A DNA stretch of 64,000 nucleotides from Hymenobacter sp. H14-R3. GTDB taxonomy: Bacteria > Bacteroidota > Bacteroidia > Cytophagales > Hymenobacteraceae. The notes under the pieces are model-generated. The model saw only the letters and a program-made list of their open reading frames with translations. It did no database searches and had not been told where the DNA came from. Each line of letters starts with the position of its first letter. The first letter of the stretch is position 1. This document shows positions 17,870 through 25,275 of this stretch, one piece after another. The translations under genes and the position numbers were made by a program. The stretch covers positions 287,432-351,431 of the forward strand of contig NZ_JASITD010000002.1 of the NCBI RefSeq assembly GCF_030063445.1, read 5' to 3'.

Positions 17870-19408
17870 ATGAAAAAGAATATCCTCTCCGCAGGCTCGC
17901 TTATCACGCTGCTGTTCATGGCCTCGTGCGAAAAGAAGGACATTACCCCCGCTCCCAATACCACCGGCGGCGGCACCACCACCCCCCCTACGCCCACCAC
18001 GCCCACCGGCACTACAGTAACGGTAGAAACAGGGACAGTAGGTATCACCACCAACACCACCTGGACGGCCAGCAATAAGTACCTGCTCAAGGGCTACGTG
18101 TACGTGCGCAGCGGCGTCACGCTCACCATTGAGCCCGGCACCATCATCAAGGGGGATAAGGACACCAAAGGGGCCCTCATTATCGAGCCCGGGGCCAAGA
18201 TTATAGCCGTGGGCACCGTTGATAAGCCCATCGTTTTTACCTCCAACCAGCCCAAGGGCTCGCGCAACTACGGCGACTGGGGCGGCCTCATCATTGCCGG
18301 CAACGCGCCCGTCAATTCCATCGTGGGCACCACGCTGCCAACCATCGAGGGCGGCCCCACCACCAAGTTTGGCGGCACCAACGCTGCCGACAATTCGGGC
18401 ACGCTGCAATACGTGCGCCTGGAGTTTGGCGGGGTAGCTTTCTCGCCCAATAACGAAGTAAATGGCCTTACGCTGGCCGCCGTGGGCAGCGGCACCGTCA
18501 TGGACCACATCCAGGTGTCGTACTCGGGCGATGATGCATTTGAATGGTTTGGTGGCACAGTGAACGCCAAGTACCTGGTAGCCCATCGCACGTTCGACGA
18601 CGACTTCGATACCGATAACGGCTTCTCGGGCAAAATTCAATTCGCCGTGTCGCTGCGCGACCCCTTGCAGGCTGACCAGTCGGGCTCCAAGGCGTTTGAG
18701 TCGGATAACGACTCCAACGCTTCGGCCAACCTGCCCCAGACTTCGGCCGTGTTCTCCAACGTTACGGCGGTGGGGCCCATCCTGAACCCAGGTGCCGCCA
18801 ACTACAGCCCGCAGTACACGGCGGGCGCGCACATCCGCCGCAACTCGGCCTTGAGCATTATGAACTCGGTAATAATGGGCTACCCCACGGGCATCCTCAT
18901 CGACGGGGCCCCCACGGCGGGCGCCATTGCCCGCGGCGATGCCCGGTTTAAAAACAACATCGTAGCCGGCTCCTTGGTAGGGTCCAACTCCACGGCCGGC
19001 CAGCGCAGCATCCTCTACGTAGGGCCAACCGGCGGGGCCGGTAGCCTCACCATAAACAGCGTTATGAGCGCCGACTCCTCCGCCTGGGGCGCGGCCGTGG
19101 GGCCGCTTACCTGGCTGAAGGTGGCCGCCAACGTCAATCGCCGCTACGTTACGGCCGACAACGTGCAGCTGCTCAACCCCTTCAATCTGACGGCCCCGAG
19201 CTTCCTGCCCCGCACGGGCTCGCCCATCGTAACCGTGTCGCCGGCTACCGCACCCGCCGTGCCGGCCAGCTTCACCGATGACAAGCTCACGGATTCCTTC
19301 TTCACCAAAGTCAACTACATCGGGGCTTTTGCTGACCCCAACGCCGCTGGAGCCACCAGCTGGCTGGCGACCTGGACTAACTTTGACCCGCAGAACACAG
19401 AATACTAA
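17870..19408 (+). CDS. Surface lipoprotein with predicted right-handed beta-helix
   Basis: 512 residues. Lipoprotein signal MKKNILSAGSLITLLFMASC puts the lipidated Cys at 20. A low-complexity Thr/Pro/Gly linker (28-50) probably spaces the domain from the membrane. The body has repeated strand-turn units such as GVTLTIEPGTIIKGD, GALIIEPGAKIIAVGTVDKP, and GTLQYVRLEFGG, typical of parallel beta-helix proteins. The acidic segment SYSGDDAFEWFGG to FDDDFDTDNGFSGK may bind calcium or a cation. It follows the TonB receptor in the same operon and likely captures the ligand for it. Family members are known mainly as uncharacterised companions of such receptors. Confidence 0.82.
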   Translation: MKKNILSAGSLITLLFMASCEKKDITPAPNTTGGGTTTPPTPTTPTGTTVTVETGTVGITTNTTWTASNKYLLKGYVYVRSGVTLTIEPGTIIKGDKDTKGALIIEPGAKIIAVGTVDKPIVFTSNQPKGSRNYGDWGGLIIAGNAPVNSIVGTTLPTIEGGPTTKFGGTNAADNSGTLQYVRLEFGGVAFSPNNEVNGLTLAAVGSGTVMDHIQVSYSGDDAFEWFGGTVNAKYLVAHRTFDDDFDTDNGFSGKIQFAVSLRDPLQADQSGSKAFESDNDSNASANLPQTSAVFSNVTAVGPILNPGAANYSPQYTAGAHIRRNSALSIMNSVIMGYPTGILIDGAPTAGAIARGDARFKNNIVAGSLVGSNSTAGQRSILYVGPTGGAGSLTINSVMSADSSAWGAAVGPLTWLKVAANVNRRYVTADNVQLLNPFNLTAPSFLPRTGSPIVTVSPATAPAVPASFTDDKLTDSFFTKVNYIGAFADPNAAGATSWLATWTNFDPQNTEY

Positions 19409-19450
19409 CTTATTGGCTAGCAGTTAGTTATAAATAAGATATAATAATAG

Positions 19451-19486
19451 AAGCCAGGGCTGGTGCACAGCTTTGGCTTTTTTTTT
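19451..19486 (+). terminator. Rho-independent terminator of the receptor operon
   Basis: A 12-bp stem AAGCCAGGGCTG / CAGCTTTGGCTT with two G-U pairs and a GTGCA loop, followed by a run of nine T. Confidence 0.9.
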
Positions 19487-19524
19487 GGTAGCTGCCGCCT
19501 CGCCGCCGCCTGGTTTTTCCCCTG

Positions 19525-20559
19525 TTGCCCACGTTGATTTCCCCCTCTTCCAGTGCACTGCTTGAGCAGGTACGCCAGTGCTTGCAGCGTAATCTGGCTA
19601 CGCTCATTATGCCGCAGGCCGCGGTGGCCGCCGGTGCGCAGCTCTGGCAGATAGGCTCCGCCCTTTGCCTATTGGCCACGCGGCCCGCCGCCGCCACGGA
19701 GCCGCCCGCCCCCGACCCAGCCTCTGCGAAGTACCCCACCCTGCTGGTGTACGACTACGTATCGAGCAAGCTTGGCGCGCAGCTGCGCGCGCAGGGCCAG
19801 TACTACGCTGATGCCGTGGGTAATGCATGGCTCCGGCACCCTGGCTTGCTGGTGAGCGTGCAGGGCTGCGCCCCGCCCAGGGCTCCCAGGCCCGCCGTTA
19901 TCAGCCCGGCGCTGCAGGTGCAGCAGTTGCGGCTGTTGTTTCAGCTAGTGCTGGAGCCCGCCCTGTCTACTTATGCCGTGCCCAAGCTGGCGGCTCATGC
20001 GCAGCTGCCTGTGCTCTTGGTGCGGCGGGTACTGCGTAGCCTTGCAGAGCAAGGCTTTTGGCAAGAAAACACCAACCTGGCGGGCAGCAAGCTGTGCTTG
20101 CCAGTTCCTGCTCACTACTGGCTTGCCCGGTACGCCAAAACGCTGCGCTCCCGCCTGAACGCGCACCGCTACAGCCCCCGCAACCCCGCTACGCTGGCCA
20201 GGTGGTACCAGCAAGCCCTGCCGGCCGAATGCCTGTGGAGTGGCGAAGCGGCCGCGCACCTACTCCTGCAAACGTCGGCCGTGCCAAGCAGCCTGACGCT
20301 ATACAGCCAATCACCTCGCAGCCAATTAATTAAGCAGCTTGACCTGGTGCCAAACACCCAGGGTCAGCTTGAAATCCTCAACGCCTTTGCGCCTGCCGCC
20401 TGCTTCGCGCCGACCGACCCGCGCTGCGTACCCCCCCTACTTGTATATGCCGACCTGCTGGCCAGCCAAAAGCCGTTTTGCGATGCCCTGGCGCACCAAC
20501 TGTGGGAGCGGTACTTAACCACTACGCTACCGGCAGCATTCAGTAACAATACTACTTGA
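19525..20559 (+). CDS. AbiEi-like type IV antitoxin family protein, no adjacent toxin
   Basis: A 344-residue protein. Residues about 70-115 (LLVYDYVSSKLGAQLRAQGQ to YADAVGNAWL) match the N-terminal part of AbiEi-family antitoxins of Bacteroidota. The middle QLRLLFQLVLEPALSTYAV to LRRVLRSLAEQGFW is a winged helix-turn-helix. The C-terminal half has SGEAAAHLL, SLTLYSQSP and the typical VPPLLVYADLLAS with IYERYL-like WERYL. AbiEi antitoxins repress their own promoter and counter an AbiEii nucleotidyltransferase toxin; none is nearby. The start is uncertain: a TTG at 19525 is used here, and no ATG lies before about residue 28. Confidence 0.72.
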   Translation: MPTLISPSSSALLEQVRQCLQRNLATLIMPQAAVAAGAQLWQIGSALCLLATRPAAATEPPAPDPASAKYPTLLVYDYVSSKLGAQLRAQGQYYADAVGNAWLRHPGLLVSVQGCAPPRAPRPAVISPALQVQQLRLLFQLVLEPALSTYAVPKLAAHAQLPVLLVRRVLRSLAEQGFWQENTNLAGSKLCLPVPAHYWLARYAKTLRSRLNAHRYSPRNPATLARWYQQALPAECLWSGEAAAHLLLQTSAVPSSLTLYSQSPRSQLIKQLDLVPNTQGQLEILNAFAPAACFAPTDPRCVPPLLVYADLLASQKPFCDALAHQLWERYLTTTLPAAFSNNTT

Positions 20560-20763
20560 TTATCAATTAGTTATAACAATTTATTACCCAGTCAGCCGGC
20601 CGTGCACAGTACTTGCCCTGGCGTACCACTGAGCTTGAGCGAAGCGCTTGAGCAGTTCCTCAACCAACGCCCAACTCCACAGGTTGCGCAAATGCGCCCG
20701 CTACGCGGGCACCAAGCTGCCCACCAAGCGCGTACGCCCGCGTAATCAGTCCGCGCAGCGGGC

Positions 20764-20802
20764 GTATCTGCGAAATCCGTTTAATCCGTTTGAATCTGCG
20801 GT
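20764..20802 (+). repeat. 39-bp interspersed repeat upstream of ppx
   Basis: This 39-mer (core ATCTGCGAAATCCGTTTAAT) recurs at 53221-53259 with one mismatch, and a diverged copy lies at 24182-24221 in the opposite orientation. It ends 12 bp before the ppx start codon. A TAGCTTTG promoter-like element (20803-20810) directly follows it. Confidence 0.85.
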
Positions 20803-20814
20803 TAGCTTTGCACC

Positions 20815-21792
20815 ATGGAGTATCAGCTTACCAAGCTCGCCGCCATCGATATTGGCTCAAACGCCGTGCGCTGCCAGATTTCGGCCGTGCTTTTTTTTAA
20901 CGGCCGCTACCGTCTCAAGCGCGTCGAGTACGTGCGCTACCCGCTGCGCCTGGGCGAAGACGTATTCGCCACCGGCGAAATTCCGCCGCGCAAGGCCGAC
21001 AAGTTCGTCAAGTTTCTGCACTCGCTCAAGCTCTTGATGGAGGTGCACGAGGTATCGCACCATCTCATTTGCGCTACCTCGGCCATGCGCACCGCCGCCA
21101 ACGGCGCAGCCGTGGCCGCGCGCGTGCGGGAGGAGCTGGGGCTAAACATTCAAGTAATTGATGGCCAAGACGAAGCCGCATACATCAACCGGGTAATCGA
21201 GCACGTGCTGGAGGATAATCGCCACTACCTGCACATTGATGTGGGCGGCGGCAGCACCGAGTTCAACATCTACCACGACCGCCGCAAGGTGGCCGCGCAG
21301 TCGTTCGAAATCGGCTCCATCCGGCGCATGCAGCAGGAAGAAAGCGGCCGCACCGTGGAGGAGATGAACGGCCTGTGGCAGCGCATGGAGGCCTGGGTGC
21401 GCGAAAACGCCCGCCGCTACCACGTAACCCGCGCCATTGGCACGGGCGGCAACATCAACAAGATTTACAGTATGTCGCCGGCCGCGCCCAACAAGCCCGT
21501 GAACAAGCGCAGCGTGCAGGCCATTCTCGACCGCCTCGGGGCCATGACCATGACCGAGCGCGTGAATGTGGCCATGCTCAACCCCGACCGCGCCGATGTG
21601 ATTGTGCCCGCCGGCCACATCTACCTCGCCGCCATGGATTGGGCCAACGTCAGCAGCATGATTGTGCCCGATATCGGCCTGAAAGACGGGATGTTACAGG
21701 CACTTTTCGAGCAGTTTTTCGACGAAATCAGCCCCACCGTGCACCCCAGTATCCTACCAGTGGCCGACGTGGAAAACGGGCCGCTGGTGTAG
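20815..21792 (+). CDS. Ppx/GppA family exopolyphosphatase
   Basis: A 325-residue member of the ASKHA fold that hydrolyses terminal phosphates of polyphosphate or the gamma phosphate of pppGpp. The first phosphate loop is IDIGSNAVR (11-19). The second is DVGGGSTEF (142-150), and GTGGNINKIY follows near 205. The protein has only the catalytic core and lacks the C-terminal HD-like half of the proteobacterial enzyme, as is common in Bacteroidota. Its neighbour across a hairpin is ppk, transcribed toward it, which supports a role in polyphosphate turnover. The ATG at 20815 lies immediately after a TAGCTTTGCACC element. Confidence 0.88.
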   Translation: MEYQLTKLAAIDIGSNAVRCQISAVLFFNGRYRLKRVEYVRYPLRLGEDVFATGEIPPRKADKFVKFLHSLKLLMEVHEVSHHLICATSAMRTAANGAAVAARVREELGLNIQVIDGQDEAAYINRVIEHVLEDNRHYLHIDVGGGSTEFNIYHDRRKVAAQSFEIGSIRRMQQEESGRTVEEMNGLWQRMEAWVRENARRYHVTRAIGTGGNINKIYSMSPAAPNKPVNKRSVQAILDRLGAMTMTERVNVAMLNPDRADVIVPAGHIYLAAMDWANVSSMIVPDIGLKDGMLQALFEQFFDEISPTVHPSILPVADVENGPLV

Positions 21793-21796
21793 CAAT

Positions 21797-21839
21797 CCGT
21801 CCTTGCGAGCGCTCCACTGCTTTGCGCTCGCAAGGACGG
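21797..21839. terminator. Bidirectional hairpin terminator between ppx and ppk
   Basis: A perfect 15-bp inverted repeat, arm CCGTCCTTGCGAGCG, at 21797-21811 and 21825-21839. It lies between convergent genes. The words GCGAGCG and CAAGGACG also occur in the repeat at 28270-28339, so the hairpin is part of a dispersed family. Confidence 0.8.
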
Positions 21840-21845
21840 GCGGCC

Positions 21846-24179
21846 CTACTCATCCACTACCGTGGCCGCCATATCAGCTTCCTGGGCTATTTCGGCATCC
21901 GTAATTGTTTCGCCCTGCCCAAAGTCGTCGCCCTCTTCTATGGCCGGGGCTACCACGGCCACAGCGGCAGCGGCAGCTTCGTCAGCTACTAGCTGGCGGC
22001 GCTTGGCGGTTTGGTCGTGCAGCAGGGCCAGCAGGCCTTCGGGGGTGGCCTGGGCTAGCTGGGCCTCGTCGGGGCGGCGGTAAAAGTCGCGGTGAATGTT
22101 GATGGCCGGCTCGCCGGAGTTGGGCCGCTGGCTGATGTAGGCGCCATCTTCCCGCATGAGGTAACTGTTCTGATTATCAAGCAGATTGAGCTGCAAGATG
22201 AGAATAGCCTCGCGGCGCAGCTGCGGGTTGGCAATCAAAAACAGCGCCTCAATGCGGCGGTCAAACGAGCGCACCATGGCATCGGCCGAACCGGCGTAGA
22301 GGCGCGCCTCGCCGCCGTGGTGGAAGTACAGCAGCCGGGCGTGCTCCAGGTACTCGCCCACGATGCTCTTCACCTCGATGTTTTCGCTCAGCCCGGCCCG
22401 GCCCGGCCGCAGGCAGCAAATGCCCCGCACAATGAACCGGATGGGCACACCCGCCCGGCTGGCCTTGTAAAACTCATCAATCAACTCTCTATCTTCCAGG
22501 GAGTTCATTTTTATTACGATACCGCTGGGCAGACCTTTCTTAGCGTTTTTAGCCTCCTCGCGCACCAGGTGGATAAGCTGCTGGCGCATGTCGCGCGGGG
22601 CCGTAATGAGGTACTCGTAATCGTCGGGCTGCGAGTGGCCGGTGATTACGTTGAAAAACTCCGACACATCGTGGCCATACGTGTCGTTGGTGGTGAGCAT
22701 GCTCAGGTCGGTGTAGAGGCGCGAGGTTTGCTCGTTGTAGTTGCCCGAGCCGATGTGCACGTAGCGCGTCACCTTCTCGCCTTCCTTCCTGATAATCATC
22801 AGCATCTTGGTGTGGGTCTTGTACTTACCCACGCCGTAGATGACGAAGCAGCCGGCCTTTTCGAGCCGCGCCCCCTCCCGAATGTTGCGCTCCTCATCGA
22901 AGCGTGCCTTCACCTCAAACAGCACCGATACGTGCTTGCCATTCTCGGCAGCCTTCAGCAAAGCGGCGCTCACGCGCGAGTCTTCGGCCAGCCGGTAAAT
23001 CGTTTGCTTGATGCCCAGCACGTGCGGGTCTTCGGCGGCGCGCTCCAGTAGCCGCACCACGGGCTCAATTGAATTATAGGGGTGGTGCAACAGCACGTCG
23101 TGGTGCTTGAGGTACTCGAACATGTTGTCCTCGGCGCCCTCAGGCAGGCTCAATGGCAGCACCGACGCGGGCAGCTTAGCCCCCTTACCCTTGAAGCTTG
23201 GGTAGCGCAAAATCTGGTTCAACCCCTTCATATCCAGCAACACCGGGATAACGAAGATGTTGCCATTGTCGATATTCCAGCGCTCGCGCAGAATGCTCAT
23301 CAGGTAGGGCGAGGCGTCGGGCTCGACCTCCACGCGCACCACCCGGCCGCGCTTGCGCGTTTTGAGGCCGGTTTGTATTTCCTTAATAAAATCGCTGTCG
23401 ATGTCTTCCGATTCTTCCAGCGTAAAATCGCCGTTGCGGGTGGCCCGGAACAAGTCGGCCGACACAATCTCCACGTTGCGAAACAGCTTGTGCAGGTTGG
23501 CCCGCACAATTTCCTCGATGGGCACGAACACCACCCGGTCTTTGCGCGTGATTTCAAAAAACCGAGTCAGGTTCTGCGGAATCTGCACGAAGGTGAGGCG
23601 CTCCTGGCCCTTCTCCACGTCGGGCGTGGCCGACACGGGCACGCCCTCGCCGGCCGCCTTTTCGCGCGTGACCACGCCAAACGCCAGCACCTGGTTCATG
23701 AGCAGCGGAAAGCCGTGGTACGAGTCGTACACCATGGGCGTGAGCAGCGGGAAAACGGTGTTTTTGAAGTAGCCTTCCACCTTTTTCAGCTCAATCTCGG
23801 TCAGCTCCTCCACCCGCCGGATGCTGAAACCCTGCTTCTCAAACTGCGGCTTCAGCTCATTTAAGTAGATGAGCGACTGGTCGTTAACAAAGCGGTGCGC
23901 AAAGTCGAGCAGCTTGCGCCGAAACGGCAATTCGCGCATGCCCGAGTAATCGACGCGCTCCTTGCCGTAGTCGAGGTAGTTATAAAGCGAGCCTACCCGA
24001 ATCATGAAAAACTCGTCGAGGTTGGAGCTGGTGATGCTCATAAACCGCAGCTTGTCAAACAGCGAGCGGCTGGGGTCCTTGGCCTGGTCGAGCACCCGGT
24101 AGTTGAAGCGCAGCCAGCTCAAATCGCGGCTGATATACTTGCTTTTGCGGATAAGGTCGGCAGACTTGAACAATTTCAT
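21846..24179 (-). CDS. ppk1: Polyphosphate kinase 1
   Basis: Makes polyphosphate from ATP by way of a phosphohistidine, usually at the inner membrane. The 777-residue protein opens with KYISRDLSWLRFNYRVLDQA (14-33) and has the N-terminal contact region SSNLDEFFMIRVG. The autophosphorylated histidine should be H456 in YKTHTKM, and the second catalytic histidine H613 in YLEHARL, followed by GSADAMVRSFDRRIE. The last 70 residues are an Ala/Asp/Glu-rich tail not present in the shorter enterobacterial enzyme. It is convergent with ppx, and both genes carry versions of the same repeat just upstream of their start codons. Confidence 0.94.
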   Translation of the reverse strand: MKLFKSADLIRKSKYISRDLSWLRFNYRVLDQAKDPSRSLFDKLRFMSITSSNLDEFFMIRVGSLYNYLDYGKERVDYSGMRELPFRRKLLDFAHRFVNDQSLIYLNELKPQFEKQGFSIRRVEELTEIELKKVEGYFKNTVFPLLTPMVYDSYHGFPLLMNQVLAFGVVTREKAAGEGVPVSATPDVEKGQERLTFVQIPQNLTRFFEITRKDRVVFVPIEEIVRANLHKLFRNVEIVSADLFRATRNGDFTLEESEDIDSDFIKEIQTGLKTRKRGRVVRVEVEPDASPYLMSILRERWNIDNGNIFVIPVLLDMKGLNQILRYPSFKGKGAKLPASVLPLSLPEGAEDNMFEYLKHHDVLLHHPYNSIEPVVRLLERAAEDPHVLGIKQTIYRLAEDSRVSAALLKAAENGKHVSVLFEVKARFDEERNIREGARLEKAGCFVIYGVGKYKTHTKMLMIIRKEGEKVTRYVHIGSGNYNEQTSRLYTDLSMLTTNDTYGHDVSEFFNVITGHSQPDDYEYLITAPRDMRQQLIHLVREEAKNAKKGLPSGIVIKMNSLEDRELIDEFYKASRAGVPIRFIVRGICCLRPGRAGLSENIEVKSIVGEYLEHARLLYFHHGGEARLYAGSADAMVRSFDRRIEALFLIANPQLRREAILILQLNLLDNQNSYLMREDGAYISQRPNSGEPAINIHRDFYRRPDEAQLAQATPEGLLALLHDQTAKRRQLVADEAAAAAVAVVAPAIEEGDDFGQGETITDAEIAQEADMAATVVDE

Positions 24180-24181
24180 AA

Positions 24182-24221
24182 ATCGCAGATTTAGACTGAT
24201 TGCGCGGATTTCGCGGATTCG
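24182..24221 (-). repeat. Diverged copy of the 39-bp repeat upstream of ppk1
   Basis: Read on the minus strand, this has the outer words of the repeat at 20764-20802: GCGAAATCCG, AATC and AATCTGCGAT. It ends two bases before the ppk1 start codon, so its orientation relative to the gene is the same as for ppx. Confidence 0.6.
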
Positions 24222-24424
24222 ACCGGCGCAGGCGTGTCAGTTAGACAAAATAACGGCTTGGCGGCCGTTGGCGCGTGCCGGGCGCGGAAGAATAATTTTG
24301 GGGCCCAGTGAAAACGACGCGGTTTGGCGCGGTAAGTAGTCACCTTTGGAGCCTTCGGCATTGGGCTACTTGGTAACAGACCCACGGCCGCAAGATGCAG
24401 ACCCGCAGGAAGTAGTAGCGCTAT

Positions 24425-24641
24425 GCTCCCACACTGCACGCGTCGCAGCGGGTGCTGGTGCAAAGTGAGGACGAAATCCGACTGGCGCTACGCGTGTATC
24501 CTACCCATGAGCTGTCCATGGAACTACTTACTCAGCTACGGGCCGGAGGTGGAGGCGCTGGCCCCGGCCAGCCTGTGCGAGTGGGTGCGGGCGAGACACG
24601 CCGCAGCGGCAGCGCAGCAGCAACAGACAACGCCCAACTAA
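24425..24641 (+). pseudogene. WYL-domain transcriptional regulator, C-terminal remnant
   Basis: The sequence first reads HASQRVLVQSEDEIRLALRV then YPTHELSMELL. After a one-base shift near 24527 it continues LSYGPEVEALAPASLCEWVR and ARHAAAAAQ to a stop. This is the C-terminal extension of WYL regulators found widely in Bacteroidota. The DNA-binding and WYL parts are absent, so only a fragment remains. It overlaps the end of the Uma2 gene by four bases on the opposite strand. Confidence 0.65.
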
Positions 24642-25252
24642 TCGACGCCGTCAAAAATATCGGCCCACTCCAGCGTTAATTCCGACAGGGTGTGGCTGGG
24701 TATCGGGCCAGACTGCTCGTACGAATTTACCAGCACGTATTCCCCTTGCTCACTGCGCACGAAGGCCTGAATTATTTTATCGAGCGGGAAAACCAGCCAG
24801 TATTCCGTCACGTCGTTTTCGGCGTACAAATCAAATTTGGTGGCCGTGTCGAGGCACGCCGTGCTGGGCAAAATAATTTCGATAATCCAATCGGGCGCGC
24901 CCAGACAGCCGCGCGCGTCAATCTTGGCGGGGTCGCAGACTACGCACAGGTCGGGCTGCACCACCGTCCGAATCTGGGCATCGCCATTGCCCGAGCTGCG
25001 CAGCAGGCGTACATCGAAGGGCGCGGCAAAAGCCCGGCACTGCTTTCTTTTCAGGTGCACGTAAAGCTCACCGGATAAGTTACCAGAAATTATCTGGTGG
25101 GCCGAAACCGGGGCCGACATTTTCCGGAATATTTTTCCGCGGATTAATTCTACGTACTCGCTGAACTTCCAGCTCAGGTAGTCGGCGTAGGTGTACGACT
25201 GGCTCAAATCGAGCTGCGAAATGTCGGTAATCACGGGCCTCGTCGGGGTCAT
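24638..25252 (-). CDS. Uma2-family (DUF820) putative nuclease
   Basis: A 204-residue protein with the PD-(D/E)XK-like fold of the Uma2 family. Key pieces are YADYLSWKFSEYVELIRGKI, the QPDLCVVCDPAKID segment with the expected catalytic Asp, APDWIIEIILPST with the Glu, and KFDLYAENDVTEYWLV. The family is abundant in Cytophagales and cyanobacteria, often as solitary genes, and its target is unknown. It starts 23 bp after the AarF kinase stop and may be its second gene. The opening YTYADYL is typical of the family, which supports the ATG at 25252. Confidence 0.85.
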   Translation of the reverse strand: MTPTRPVITDISQLDLSQSYTYADYLSWKFSEYVELIRGKIFRKMSAPVSAHQIISGNLSGELYVHLKRKQCRAFAAPFDVRLLRSSGNGDAQIRTVVQPDLCVVCDPAKIDARGCLGAPDWIIEIILPSTACLDTATKFDLYAENDVTEYWLVFPLDKIIQAFVRSEQGEYVLVNSYEQSGPIPSHTLSELTLEWADIFDGVD

Positions 25253-25275
25253 AGCTCCAAGTTACGGCAAAGCGC

